Of a stretch of 64,000 nucleotides of DNA, positions 1 through 8,779 are shown piece by piece. Origin of the DNA: Reyranella aquatilis (GTDB lineage: Bacteria; Pseudomonadota; Alphaproteobacteria; Reyranellales; Reyranellaceae). The stretch covers positions 248,001 through 312,000 of the forward strand of contig NZ_JAJISD010000005.1 in NCBI RefSeq assembly GCF_020880995.1. The letters are read 5' to 3'. A program made the position numbers and the translations under genes. The stretch's first letter is position 1; each line of letters begins with the position of its first letter. The notes under the pieces are model-generated. The model was not told the DNA's origin. It ran no database searches and saw nothing but the letters and a program-made list of their open reading frames with translations.

Positions 1-1
1 G

Positions 2-451
2 CCCAAGGGCAAGCGTTCCAACGGCCCGATCCGCGCCGGCGCCTATGGCGAGGCGACACCCTACCAGGCGATGGCCAACGACGAGGTGCTGATCATCCCG
101 ATGATCGAGACGCAGGAGGCGATCGACAACATCGACGCCATTCTCGACGTGCCGGGCGTCAGTGGCATCTATATCGGACCGTCCGACCTCGGCCTGTCGC
201 TCGGCCTGAAGCCGATGCTCGACCGCGAGGAGCCGCAGATCCTGGCGATCTACGACAAGCTGCTCGCCGCCACGAAGAAGCGCGGCCAGTTCGCCGGCCT
301 GCACAACGGCACCGGCAGCTACGCCGCCAAGATGGTCCACAAGGGCTTCCAGCTCGTCACGATCGCCAACGATGCCGGCCTGATGGCAAAGGCCGCGCGC
401 GAGGCCGTTGCGCAGACGCGCAAGGAAGGCGGCCCGACGGCGGCCGCGTAG
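2..451 (+). CDS. HpcH/HpaI family aldolase, C-terminal part
   Basis: The gene runs in from the left edge; 149 residues are visible up to TAG at 449-451. The family cleaves or condenses 2-keto acids with aldehydes using a divalent metal (class II pyruvate aldolases such as HpaI). The segment IPMIETQEAIDNI followed by IYIGPSDLGLSLG is the hallmark C-terminal barrel region: the Glu of MIET is a metal ligand and GPSDL sits at the substrate pocket. The reading frame is open back to base 2, so the start lies outside the window. The next gene begins 13 bases downstream on the same strand, so the two are probably cotranscribed. The true substrate cannot be told from this fragment. Confidence 0.9.
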   Translation, partial: PKGKRSNGPIRAGAYGEATPYQAMANDEVLIIPMIETQEAIDNIDAILDVPGVSGIYIGPSDLGLSLGLKPMLDREEPQILAIYDKLLAATKKRGQFAGLHNGTGSYAAKMVHKGFQLVTIANDAGLMAKAAREAVAQTRKEGGPTAAA

Positions 452-464
452 GGCGGGCCGAGGC

Positions 465-1649
465 GTGCGTTTCAGCAACGCCACGCTGCCCGACAGCAGC
501 CGGCACGATATCGAGGTCGAGGGCGGGCGGATCGCCGCCCTCCTCCCCGTCTCGGGCACGGCGCGCGCGGCCGATCCGGATAGCATCGACCTCGGCGGCA
601 GGCTCGTTCTGCCGCCGCTGGTCGACGGTCACATCCATCTCGACAAGACGCTGCTCGGGCTGCCCTGGGTGCCCAACCAGTCGGCGGGCAACAAGGTCTC
701 CGACCGCATCGAAGCCGAGCGCCGGGTTCGCGCCGCGCGCACCGTGCCGGAGTTCGAGACGGGTTCGAACCTGGTGCGACAGGTCGTGGCCAGCGGCACG
801 CTGCACATGCGCAGCCATGTCGACATCGACAACCAGCTGGGGCTCCGGAACCTCCATGAGGTGCTGAAGATCCGCGAGCACTTCCGCGATCTCGTCACCA
901 TCGAGATCGTGGCCTTCCCGCAAAGCGGCATCCTGCGCTCGCCCGGCACGGCGGAATTGCTCGACGAGGCGATCGCTGAGGGCGCGGACCTCGTGGGCGG
1001 CCTCGATCCGATCGGCATCGACGGCGATCTCGACGCCCATCTCGATGCGGTGTTCGCGATCGCCCAGCGCCGCGGCGCAGGCATCGACATCCATCTGCAC
1101 GATGGCGGAGAGGCCGGGCTGGCCCAGATTCTGGCCATCGCCGCGCGCACCGAAGCGCTCGGCCTGCAGGGCAAGGTCGCCGTCAGCCACGCCTTTGCGC
1201 TGGGCTCGGTGCCGACCGACAGCGCCACGCGGGCCGCCGACACGCTGGCCCGCTCGGGCGTCGCCATCATGAGTCACGGCCCCGGCGGCGCCACGATCCC
1301 ACCCCTCAAGCTCCTGCGTGAGCATGGCGTCGAAGTGTTCGGTGGCTCCGACAATATCCGCGATGCCTGGTCGCCCTTCGGCAACGGCGACATGCTGGAA
1401 CGCGCCATGCTGATTGGCTATCGCGCCAACTTCCGCCACGACGAGGAACTGGCACTGGCCTTCGACATGGTGACGGCGGCGGCCGCGCGCGTGCTCGGCC
1501 TCGACGACTACGGTCTGAAGGTCGGCGGCCCGGCCGACTTCGTGACGGTCGAGGCCACGACGCTCGCCGAAGCCGTTGCCAACCGCAGACGCCGCAGCCT
1601 CGTCGTCAAAGCGGGCCGCGTCGTCGCGCGGGATGGGGTGCTGATTTGA
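465..1649 (+). CDS. amidohydrolase, cytosine deaminase-like (CodA/AtzC type)
   Basis: A protein of 394 residues in the metal-dependent amidohydrolase superfamily, which hydrolyses C-N bonds of cyclic amidines, ureas or aminotriazines. Visible metal motifs are GHIHLDK near the N-terminus, RSHVDID, HLHDGG, VSHAFALG and a late GGSDNIRD carrying the catalytic Asp. HLDK in place of HTH is typical of cytosine deaminase relatives. I chose GTG at 465, preceded by GAGG, rather than the longer TTG at 408, because the latter would overlap the aldolase by 44 bases and add an Arg-rich stretch foreign to the family. It follows the aldolase gene by 13 bases. The substrate is unknown; the aldolase partner suggests catabolism of a small heterocycle or amide. 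Confidence 0.85.
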   Translation: MRFSNATLPDSSRHDIEVEGGRIAALLPVSGTARAADPDSIDLGGRLVLPPLVDGHIHLDKTLLGLPWVPNQSAGNKVSDRIEAERRVRAARTVPEFETGSNLVRQVVASGTLHMRSHVDIDNQLGLRNLHEVLKIREHFRDLVTIEIVAFPQSGILRSPGTAELLDEAIAEGADLVGGLDPIGIDGDLDAHLDAVFAIAQRRGAGIDIHLHDGGEAGLAQILAIAARTEALGLQGKVAVSHAFALGSVPTDSATRAADTLARSGVAIMSHGPGGATIPPLKLLREHGVEVFGGSDNIRDAWSPFGNGDMLERAMLIGYRANFRHDEELALAFDMVTAAAARVLGLDDYGLKVGGPADFVTVEATTLAEAVANRRRRSLVVKAGRVVARDGVLI

Positions 1650-1653
1650 AAGC

Positions 1654-1754
1654 CAAAGGTCCCTCGCTACGCTCGGGATGACAAATGTTGTTGGGTTGGC
1701 GCGGTACGCCGATCGCGAAACCGGTGTCATCCCGAGCGTAGCGAGGGACCTTTG
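1654..1754. repeat. perfect 30-bp inverted repeat between convergent genes
   Basis: Bases 1654-1683 and 1725-1754 are exact reverse complements (arm core CCCTCGCTACGCTCGGGATG) separated by 41 bases. The pair fills the space between two convergent stop codons (1649 and 1758). It may act as a bidirectional terminator or be a REP/BIME-like unit; a related pair occurs at 26131-26213. Confidence 0.85.
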
Positions 1755-1757
1755 CTC

Positions 1758-2849
1758 CTATGCTGCCTTCGCCGCCTTCACCGGTCCCCACGACTTCACC
1801 ACCGGCAGCACCTCCTTCGCGAACAGCTTCAGCCCGCGCTCGCTCACCTCGTAGGGCGTGCCGCCGAAGCGGAAGGCGACGTTCATCTCGAAGTCGCCCA
1901 GCAGTTCGCGGCGCGCCTCGAGGCCACGCAGGATCTTGTCCGGCGTGCCCCAGGACGCCGCCTGCATGAAGCCCGTGATGGCGCCGTCCAGGCCACCCTT
2001 GCGCGCGATCTCGGCCTTCTGCTGGTAGGAGTCGTAGCCCTTCACGGTCTTGAAGTGCTCGCCGAGAAATTCGTAGTGGTGGAAGTTGCTCTCGACGAAC
2101 TTGCCCTGATAGCGGCGTGCTTCGTCCTCGATGGTCGCGGCATTGGGCCCGCAGACGCAGAACTCGGTCAGCATGACCGTCGGCGGCTCGGTGCCGTGAT
2201 ACTGCCGGTGGAGATGGCGCCCCTTCTCGATCATCGGTGCCCGCATCTCCCAGGGCCGGTCGGCGAACATCACCATGTGGGCGCCGAGCTTCGCCGCCGA
2301 ATCGATCGAATCCTCGCTCGAGGCCACGGCGTAGATGCGGCCGTCGAAAGAATGCTGCGGCCGCGGCCGGATCTCGACGCGCGGCTGCTTGTAGTATTTG
2401 CCGTCGCCTTCGATGAAGCCGGTCCGAAGCGCCTCGACGATCATGGGCGCCGCCTCGTCGAAGCGGCCGCGCGATTCGTCCATACTTAGCCGAAAGGCGT
2501 TGAACTCGCGCCGCGCCAGGCCACGCCCCATGCCGAGTCGCAGCCGCCCCTTGCTCAGGAGGTCGAGTACGGCGGCGTTCTCGGCGACACGCAGCGGGTC
2601 GTGCCACGGCAGGATGACGGCCGCTGTACCGACGTCGATGTTCGGGCAGAGCGCCGTCAGGTGCGTCATCAGCGCAAGATTGTCGGGAACGAACGAGTAG
2701 TCGGCGAAGTGATGTTCGGCCGACCACAGGCAGTCGAATCCCGAGTCCGCCGCGATCCGGGCCAACCGGATCTCCTCGTCCCACACGCGCTGGTCGGAGC
2801 AATCGTCCCAGCCGTAGTTGGTGAAGACCATCATCATGCCGACGTCCAT
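1758..2849 (-). CDS. LLM class flavin-dependent oxidoreductase (luciferase-like)
   Basis: A protein of 363 residues in the bacterial luciferase/F420 barrel superfamily, which uses reduced flavin (FMNH2 or F420) to oxidise or reduce small substrates. The start reads MDVGMMMVFTNYGW, followed by RLARIAADSGFDCLWSAEHHF, the typical strand-2 EHHF motif. The later LRLGMGRGLARREFNAF segment is the conserved flavin-phosphate region, and VASSEDSIDSAAKLGA occupies the usual late barrel position. Length fits the family (330-380). It stands alone, convergent with the amidohydrolase and divergent from the ABC-F gene. Substrate unknown. Confidence 0.88.
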   Translation of the reverse strand: MDVGMMMVFTNYGWDDCSDQRVWDEEIRLARIAADSGFDCLWSAEHHFADYSFVPDNLALMTHLTALCPNIDVGTAAVILPWHDPLRVAENAAVLDLLSKGRLRLGMGRGLARREFNAFRLSMDESRGRFDEAAPMIVEALRTGFIEGDGKYYKQPRVEIRPRPQHSFDGRIYAVASSEDSIDSAAKLGAHMVMFADRPWEMRAPMIEKGRHLHRQYHGTEPPTVMLTEFCVCGPNAATIEDEARRYQGKFVESNFHHYEFLGEHFKTVKGYDSYQQKAEIARKGGLDGAITGFMQAASWGTPDKILRGLEARRELLGDFEMNVAFRFGGTPYEVSERGLKLFAKEVLPVVKSWGPVKAAKAA

Positions 2850-2986
2850 CGGGCTTCCTCCATGTTCTCGTTTGCGGGAATGCTTTCACGCGACCGCGCG
2901 CCCGGCAAGCCTGCGGGAGCCATTCCCTCTCGCCCGGGCCGCAGAGCAGTGGTAAAGCCGCCGTCGCTTTCGCGTCAGGACAGACC

Positions 2987-4519
2987 ATGGCGTCGCGTCA
3001 GGCCGTGCTCGGCATGGAGCAGGCTTCCTTCTTCTACGGCTCGGGCCGCGTGTTCGAGAACGTGTCGTTCCTGCTGGACGATGCGCGAACGGCGCTGGTC
3101 GGCGAGAACGGCGCGGGCAAGTCGACCCTGCTCAAATGCCTGACGGGCGCGCTCGAACTCAATGCCGGCCAGGTGATCCGCTCGCGCGGCCTGCGCATCG
3201 GCCAGGTGCCGCAGCATGTGCCAGAGGGCCTGGCCGCCCAGCCGGTGCGCGAGGTATTGGCGCAGTCGCTGGCCAGGGTCGGTCAGGAGGGCGAGGACTG
3301 GCGCATCGATGTGCTGGTCGACGAGATCGGCGTCGATCCGGAGATTCTCGACAAGCCTTTCGGCACGCTGTCGGGCGGCTGGCAACGGCTGATGCTGATC
3401 GCGGCGGCGGCGCGCCTCGAAGAGCCCGATATCCTGATCCTCGACGAGCCGACCAACCATCTCGATCTCGCCAACATCAACACGCTGGAACGCTGGCTGA
3501 CGACCGAGTTCGCCGTGCCGATGCTGATCGTGAGCCACGACCGCGAGTTCCTCGACCGGGTGACCGAGCGCACGCTGTTCCTGCGCGCCGATGGCGTGCA
3601 CGCCTTCAAGACGCGCTTCTCGGTCGCGCGCGAGGAGCTGCTGCGCCGCGACGCCACCGCGGCGGCACGAGCACGCCAGGAAGAACGGGAGATCAAGCGG
3701 CTGGAGCAGGCCGCCGCACGCTACAAGGTCTGGGCGGTCAAGAACCCCGACCTCAACAAGCGCAAGAACGCCGTCGAGAGCCGCATCGCCCGCATCGAGA
3801 AGGAGCGCACGCAGACCTATGTCGCGCGCGAGCGCCGGCTGGAACTGGCCGACGGCGACATCGACGCCAGGGTGGCGCTGCGCCTCTCGAACCTCGACGT
3901 GAAGGTGCCCGGCGGTGACCGCACGCTGATCGGAATCGAGCGGCTGACCATTGCGGCCGGCGAGCGCGTCGCCCTGCTCGGGACCAACGGCACCGGCAAG
4001 TCGACGCTGCTGGCCGCGCTGGCCGCTGCGTACGACCCGGGGCGCGAGCATTACGACGGACAGGCCCCGGTACGCTTCAATCCAGCCTGCCGTCTGGCCT
4101 ATTTCGACCAGACGATGAGCGACCTGCCGACGACGACGAGAATCCTCGACTACGTGGTCGAGGCCGAGGGCGTCACCGAGAAGGACGCGGTGCGCCAGCT
4201 CGCCGGCGCCGGCTTCGCCTTCGTCCGTCTCAAGGAACCGATCGGCGTCCTGAGTTACGGCGAGCGCGCCCGGCTCGTGTTCCTGAAGATGAAGCTGCTG
4301 CGGCCGAACTTCTACATCCTCGACGAGCCGACCAACCATCTCGATATCGAGGGCCAGGAAGACCTGGAGGCGCAGCTCGAGAAGAGCGATGTCTCCTGCA
4401 TTTTCGTCAGCCACGACCGCTTCTTCACGCGCACCGTGGCGACACGGTTCCTGGAGATCCGCAAGGGTCGGCTGGTCGAGACCGACGACGCCGACGCCTT
4501 CTTCGATTCGCAGGTCTGA
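2987..4519 (+). CDS. ABC-F family ATP-binding protein
   Basis: A soluble 510-residue protein with two ABC domains and no membrane segments, the layout of ABC-F proteins that act on ribosomes (translation factors or antibiotic-protection proteins). Domain 1 has Walker A GENGAGKST (about 39-47), signature LSGGW (128-132) and Walker B ILILDEPTNHLD. The linker is charged and Arg/Lys/Glu-rich. Domain 2 has Walker A GTNGTGKST, a diverged signature LSYGERARLVF and FYILDEPTNHLDIEG. LSYGE instead of LSGGE is a noticeable variant. It starts at ATG 2987, 137 bases from the divergent luciferase-like gene. Whether it is Uup/EttA-like housekeeping or protective cannot be read here. Confidence 0.9.
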   Translation: MASRQAVLGMEQASFFYGSGRVFENVSFLLDDARTALVGENGAGKSTLLKCLTGALELNAGQVIRSRGLRIGQVPQHVPEGLAAQPVREVLAQSLARVGQEGEDWRIDVLVDEIGVDPEILDKPFGTLSGGWQRLMLIAAAARLEEPDILILDEPTNHLDLANINTLERWLTTEFAVPMLIVSHDREFLDRVTERTLFLRADGVHAFKTRFSVAREELLRRDATAAARARQEEREIKRLEQAAARYKVWAVKNPDLNKRKNAVESRIARIEKERTQTYVARERRLELADGDIDARVALRLSNLDVKVPGGDRTLIGIERLTIAAGERVALLGTNGTGKSTLLAALAAAYDPGREHYDGQAPVRFNPACRLAYFDQTMSDLPTTTRILDYVVEAEGVTEKDAVRQLAGAGFAFVRLKEPIGVLSYGERARLVFLKMKLLRPNFYILDEPTNHLDIEGQEDLEAQLEKSDVSCIFVSHDRFFTRTVATRFLEIRKGRLVETDDADAFFDSQV

Positions 4520-4562
4520 TTCCGTCGCCGGGGCCCCGGTCGAGACGACGGAAGCAGATGGA

Positions 4563-5813
4563 TCACCCCAACCGCCCTGCCATCTGTGCGAGGCCCAGCG
4601 CCACGGACAGGAGGTCGGAAGCGCCGGCGATGCGCGCGGAAGGCGCTGCTTGCGCGACGGCGGCGCGCACGGCCGGGACGCGGCTCGAGCCGCCGGTGAG
4701 GAAGATCGTCTCGATCTCGTCGGGTCTCAGGCCGGCGGCGGCGATGCAGGCGCCGGCCGCCTGCCGGAGCCGCTCGGTCTCAGCACCGATCGCACGGTCG
4801 AAACTGCGGCGCGTGGCCAGCGCCGAGAGGCCGGCCTCGAGAAAGGCCAGCGGGATGGCGGCGCGGTCTTCCGCACTCAGGATGATCTTGGCTTCCTCGA
4901 CGGCGAAGGCCACGCGATGGCCGAGGCCCTCGTGCACCAGCTTCAGCAGGCGCGCGACCTTCTCCGGTTCGGCCGCCAGCGCCTGAAGCTCCGCGATCTC
5001 GCGTTCGTTGCGATAGGTGTAGGCGAAGTTGATCGTCGCCCAGGTCGCGAGCTGGTGATAGAGCGCGTTGGGCATCGGCAGGTTCTTCTCGACGAGCTGC
5101 GTGCCGAGGCCGAGCAGCGGCATCACCGAGGCGAGGCTGAGCGCGGCGTCGAGGTCGGTGCCGCCCACCCGCACGCCCGTCGTCGCCAGCACGTCGCCGC
5201 TGCGGTCGGCGAGATCGCGGCGCTCCGGGCCGACACGCACGATGGAGAAGTCGCTCGTGCCGCCGCCGATGTCGGCGATCAGCACCAGCTCCTCGCGCCG
5301 AACGGTCCGCTCGTAGTGATGTGCGGCCGCGATCGGCTCGTAGGCGAAGGCAATGTCGCGGAAGCCGGCCTCGCGCGCCACGCGCTCCAGCACCTCCTGC
5401 GCGCGGGCATCGGCACGGTCGTCGTCGTCGACAAAGCGGACCGGGCGGCCCATCACGACGGACGTGATCTCCGCGCCGGCGAACGCCTCGGCCCGCTCCT
5501 TGAGATGCCTCACGAAGATCTCGACGACCTTGGTCAGCGGCACCTTGCGTCCGCCGAGACTCGTCTCCTCGTCGATCAGGGACGAGCCCAGGATCGACTT
5601 GAGCGCCCGCATCAGGCGGCCCTCCGTGTGATCGACATAGGCGGCGATCGCCGCCTCGCCCAGCAGCACCCTGCCCCTGGTCTCGCTATCGAAGAAGACC
5701 GCGCTCGGCAGCAGCGTGTTGCCGCCCTCGACGGGCGCCAGCACGGCCGCACCGCCGCGCACCACGCCGATCGCCGAGTTCGACGTGCCGAAATCCAGTC
5801 CGCAGGCGGTCAT
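4563..5813 (-). CDS. Hsp70 family protein, YegD-like (ATPase domain only)
   Basis: A protein of about 416 residues that contains the actin-like ATPase fold of Hsp70 but stops before a substrate-binding domain, as in E. coli YegD. Phosphate-1 motif LDFGTSNS is at the very start, phosphate-2 IADIGGGTSDFS is mid-protein, and the adenosine motif FLTGGSSRVP is near the end. I used ATG at 5813 because AAGGGGA lies just upstream and the protein then starts MTACGLDFGTSNS; an upstream in-frame ATG at 5858 adds 15 non-conserved residues. It is convergent with the ABC-F gene. The client or role is unknown. Confidence 0.88.
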   Translation of the reverse strand: MTACGLDFGTSNSAIGVVRGGAAVLAPVEGGNTLLPSAVFFDSETRGRVLLGEAAIAAYVDHTEGRLMRALKSILGSSLIDEETSLGGRKVPLTKVVEIFVRHLKERAEAFAGAEITSVVMGRPVRFVDDDDRADARAQEVLERVAREAGFRDIAFAYEPIAAAHHYERTVRREELVLIADIGGGTSDFSIVRVGPERRDLADRSGDVLATTGVRVGGTDLDAALSLASVMPLLGLGTQLVEKNLPMPNALYHQLATWATINFAYTYRNEREIAELQALAAEPEKVARLLKLVHEGLGHRVAFAVEEAKIILSAEDRAAIPLAFLEAGLSALATRRSFDRAIGAETERLRQAAGACIAAAGLRPDEIETIFLTGGSSRVPAVRAAVAQAAPSARIAGASDLLSVALGLAQMAGRLG

Positions 5814-5919
5814 CACAGTCCCCTTGGATCGCAAATTGGGTCGCGAAGGGGATGTCATCTATTACGATGCACCACGCGTTGCCAGACTGTTTCTTTTCGC
5901 CTACCGTATGCGCGATAGA

Positions 5920-5949
5920 GGGCCGCCGAAAAGACGGGCGGCCCTTTTT
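5920..5949. terminator. stem-loop, probable terminator
   Basis: GGGCCGCC (5920-5927) pairs with GGCGGCCC (5937-5944) around an 8-9 base loop; five T follow on the plus strand. It lies downstream of the minus-strand importer operon and upstream of the Hsp70-like gene. The T tract favours plus-strand termination, but the stem could serve both strands. Confidence 0.6.
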
Positions 5950-5990
5950 CATGTTCCCATCCCCTGCCAAAGGGAGAGGGTTCGGAAAAA

Positions 5991-6767
5991 CTAGGCGACG
6001 ATCTCGCCGCGGAAGGCCCAGCGGGTCATGCGCTTCTCGACCATCGCGCAGACCGCGTACATCGCCACGCCCATGATGGCGATGGCGAACAGGCCCGCGA
6101 AGGTCGTGGGCGCGTCGTTGCGGGCGCTCGCCGACAACATCAGGAAGCCGATGCCGTTGTTGCCGCCCACCGTCTCGGAGATCACCGAGCCGATGAAAGC
6201 AAGCGTGATCGCGACCTTGAGGCTCGCAAACAGGTAGGGCATCGCCCGGGGAATGCCGACCTTGGTCAGGATCTCCAGCCGGGAGGCGCCGAGGCTGCGC
6301 AGCACGTCGCGCATCTCGGGTTCGATGGTGGCGAGGCCAGTCGCGACGTTCACCACGATGGGGAAGAAGCTGATCACGAAGGCGGTGATGACCGCGGGGA
6401 GCGAGCCGACGCCGACCCAGATCATCAGGATCGGCACGATCGCCACCTTCGGGATGGCGTTGAAGGCGATCAGCAGCGGATAGAGACCGGAGTAAACGAA
6501 AGGCGAGGCGCCGATCGCAAGACCAAGCAGCAGGCCGAAAGCAATCGCCAGAAGAAAGCCGACCGTCGTGGTCCACAGCGTGTCCCAGCAATAGGCCATC
6601 AGGATGTCGAACCGCTGGAAGAAGACGGCGAAGATCTTGGTCGGCTTCGGCAGGATGATCTCCGGCACCTGGAAGACGATGCAGCTGACTTCCCAGACGA
6701 TCAGCAGGCCCGCCAGGAACAGCCACGGCATCGCATGCTTCAGCGCCTCGCGCCGCAGGTCGGTCAT
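5991..6767 (-). CDS. ABC transporter permease, SsuC/TauC-like
   Basis: A 258-residue inner-membrane permease of the BPD_transp_1 family. The first membrane segment follows MPWLFLAGLLIVWE; further hydrophobic segments alternate up to the C-terminus. The EAA coupling loop is seen as LRSLGASRLEILTKVGIPRAMPYLFASLK. I set the start at ATG 6767, which overlaps the upstream ATPase stop by four bases (ATGA), the usual coupling in such operons. It forms an importer with the ATPase at 6764-7549 and the binding protein at 7698-8711, probably for a sulfonate, nitrate or pyrimidine-like solute; the sequence does not decide which. Confidence 0.92.
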   Translation of the reverse strand: MTDLRREALKHAMPWLFLAGLLIVWEVSCIVFQVPEIILPKPTKIFAVFFQRFDILMAYCWDTLWTTTVGFLLAIAFGLLLGLAIGASPFVYSGLYPLLIAFNAIPKVAIVPILMIWVGVGSLPAVITAFVISFFPIVVNVATGLATIEPEMRDVLRSLGASRLEILTKVGIPRAMPYLFASLKVAITLAFIGSVISETVGGNNGIGFLMLSASARNDAPTTFAGLFAIAIMGVAMYAVCAMVEKRMTRWAFRGEIVA

Positions 6768-7549
6768 GGCGCGTGCTCCTGGTGGATGCGGTCGCGCAGC
6801 TCGTGGACGATGTCGACGAAATGCGGCTCGAAGGTCGTCGCCAGGGTACGCGGCCGGGGAATGTCGATCTTCTTGGCGAGCACGATGCGCCCTGGGCGGC
6901 GGCTCATCACATAGACGGTGTCGGCAAGGTAGACGGCCTCGCGCAGGTCGTGCGTCACCAACACGCCGGTGAAGCGCTTCTCCAGCCACAGCGCCTGCAT
7001 GACGCCCCAAAGCTCCTCGCGCGTGAAGGCGTCGAGAGCACCGAACGGTTCGTCCAGCATCAGGAGTTCGGGCTCGTGGATCAGCGCGCGGCAGAGATTG
7101 GAGCGCTGCTGCATGCCGCCCGAGAGCTGCCAGGGATACTTGTCGGCGAAATCCGTGAGGCCCACCGTCTTCAGCAGCTTCATGGCGCGCTCGACATATT
7201 CGGCGCGGTGGCTGCGGAAGCGGCGCTTGTGCGGCTCGACCACCTCCATCGGCAGGAGGATGTTGTTCATGGTCGTGCGCCATGGCATCAGGGTCGGGTT
7301 CTGGAACGCCATGCCGACGCCCTTGATCGGCCCCTTCACCTTCTTGCCGTCGACCATGACTTCACCGCCCGAGGGCGGCAGCAGGCCGGTGACCAGCTTC
7401 ATGATGGTGGACTTGCCGCAACCCGAGGGCCCGACGACCGCAATGAACTCGCCCTTCTCGATGCCGAAAGTGGCATCGGCGAGCGCCAGAGTGGTGTCCT
7501 TGCCCAGCCGATAGGTGAGACTGACGCCCTTCAGATCGACGAAGGCCAT
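6764..7549 (-). CDS. ABC transporter ATP-binding protein, SsuB/TauB-like
   Basis: A 261-residue cytoplasmic ATPase energising the importer with the permease at 5991-6767. Walker A GPSGCGKST sits at about residue 40, the signature appears as LSGGMQQRSNLCRAL, Walker B as LLMLDEPFGALD, and the switch His in VLVTHDLREAV. The reversed, membrane-facing Q-loop region reads FQNPTLMPWRT, typical of the nitrate/sulfonate/taurine importer family. It is the middle gene of the operon: the binding protein lies 148 bases upstream across a palindrome-rich gap, and the permease start overlaps its stop. Confidence 0.93.
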   Translation of the reverse strand: MAFVDLKGVSLTYRLGKDTTLALADATFGIEKGEFIAVVGPSGCGKSTIMKLVTGLLPPSGGEVMVDGKKVKGPIKGVGMAFQNPTLMPWRTTMNNILLPMEVVEPHKRRFRSHRAEYVERAMKLLKTVGLTDFADKYPWQLSGGMQQRSNLCRALIHEPELLMLDEPFGALDAFTREELWGVMQALWLEKRFTGVLVTHDLREAVYLADTVYVMSRRPGRIVLAKKIDIPRPRTLATTFEPHFVDIVHELRDRIHQEHAP

Positions 7550-7559
7550 TTAGATCCTC

Positions 7560-7687
7560 CCCTCCCCCGTCCGACGGGGGAGGGCCAGGGAGGGGGAAGG
7601 CAACGCCATGACCGGCTCGACCGCGAAATTCATGGTGTTGCTCTCCCCCTCCGCCCTTCGGGCACCTCCCCCGTGTGACGGGGGAGG
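7560..7687. repeat. two copies of a GC-rich palindrome
   Basis: CCCTCCCCCGTC faces GACGGGGGAGGG at 7560-7584 and CCTCCCCCGT faces ACGGGGGAGG at 7665-7687, in the gap between binding-protein and ATPase genes. The same palindrome recurs at 19984-20000 and 22753-22775 with a weak version at 29906-29921. In mRNA each forms a strong hairpin, which could set the ratio of binding protein to the downstream genes. Confidence 0.75.
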
Positions 7688-7697
7688 AAGTCTCACT

Positions 7698-8711
7698 CTA
7701 CTTGGAAACCATCCGATCAGCCTTGGGCGGCAGGTAGGCGTTGCTGAACACCTTGTCCGGCGCGGGCGCGTTCGGCAGGCCGAACGCCTCGGACACGTCC
7801 TTCACCGCGCGGGCGAAGCGAGCCGGGTCGACGTCGCCCATGCCGTTGGCCTTCACGTACGGCGTCAGGATGTTGGTTTCGAGCGAGATCTTGAGGCGCT
7901 CCATCTCGAGCTTCTCGTCGATCAGCGGATCGCGCTTCTTGGCGGCGGCGATGCCGAGCTGCGGGTTGGCGATGACGTCCTTCCAGCCCTTCATCGTGGC
8001 CGCGAGGAAGCCCTTCACGGCCTTCTCGTTCTTGGCCATTTCGCCGGAGATCACGACGCCGTTGCCGTAGACGTCCATGCCGAAGTCGACCAAGCGCATC
8101 GCCACGATGTCCTCGAAAGCCACGCCGCGCGCCTTGAGGTCGAGCATCGAGGAGAAGTAGTGGCCCGAGATGAAGTCGACGGTGCCCTGCACCAGGCTCT
8201 GCTCGCGCAGCTGTGGCGTCAGGTTGACGTGCTCCCACTTGGAGATGCCGTTCTTCTTGGCGAAGGCCGGGAACAGCCGGAAGCTCGCGTCGAACACCGG
8301 CGCGCCCAGCTTCTTGCCCTCCAGGTCCTTCGGCGTCTTGATGCCGCTCTTCTTCAGCGCATAGACCCCGAACGGGGCGAAGTCGTAGACCATGAACACG
8401 CAGAGCACTTCCTTGCCCGGGTTCTTGGCGTTGTATTCGATGGTCGAGTTCACGTCGGCGAAGCCGATCTGGTAGGCGCCGGTCGCCACGCGCTGGACCG
8501 CGCCGGCCGAGCCCTGGCCGGGGTCCATGGTGACGTCGAGACCCTCGGCCTTGTAGTAGCCCTTCTCCAGCGCGACCAGGAACGGCGAGGTGGGGCCCTG
8601 GAACACCCAGTCGAGGGTGAACTTGATCGCGGTCTGGGCATTGGCCGGCAGGCTGCCCAGTGCCAGCGCAACAGCCGCTGCGCCGCCCAGCATCTTGGCG
8701 AATTTGCTCAT
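7698..8711 (-). CDS. ABC transporter substrate-binding protein (NMT1/SsuA-like)
   Basis: A 337-residue periplasmic solute receptor. The N-terminus is a clear Sec signal, with KFAKMLGGAAAVALALG and a likely cleavage after ANA (about residue 25). The mature part begins IKFTLDWVFQGPTSPFLVALEKG and continues GYYKAEGLDVTM, the standard opening of NMT1/THI5-type receptors for sulfonates, nitrate, pyrimidines or riboflavin precursors. It is first in a minus-strand operon followed by ATPase and permease genes, giving a complete importer. The ligand is not identifiable by eye. Confidence 0.9.
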   Translation of the reverse strand: MSKFAKMLGGAAAVALALGSLPANAQTAIKFTLDWVFQGPTSPFLVALEKGYYKAEGLDVTMDPGQGSAGAVQRVATGAYQIGFADVNSTIEYNAKNPGKEVLCVFMVYDFAPFGVYALKKSGIKTPKDLEGKKLGAPVFDASFRLFPAFAKKNGISKWEHVNLTPQLREQSLVQGTVDFISGHYFSSMLDLKARGVAFEDIVAMRLVDFGMDVYGNGVVISGEMAKNEKAVKGFLAATMKGWKDVIANPQLGIAAAKKRDPLIDEKLEMERLKISLETNILTPYVKANGMGDVDPARFARAVKDVSEAFGLPNAPAPDKVFSNAYLPPKADRMVSK

Positions 8712-8779
8712 TTTCTCGACCCCCGTGAGTTCCCTGTCGCCGACTCTTAGGCGGACATTTCACGCCCGCCAAGGGGATA

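Noticed and set aside
357..1730. A minus-strand open frame of 457 codons opposite the first two genes
   Set aside because: It covers an amidohydrolase with clear metal motifs on the plus strand; the minus translation has no recognisable motif.
2975..4414. A minus-strand open frame of 479 codons opposite the ABC-F gene
   Set aside because: The plus strand has two complete ABC domains; the minus frame is low in hydrophobic structure and unlike any family.
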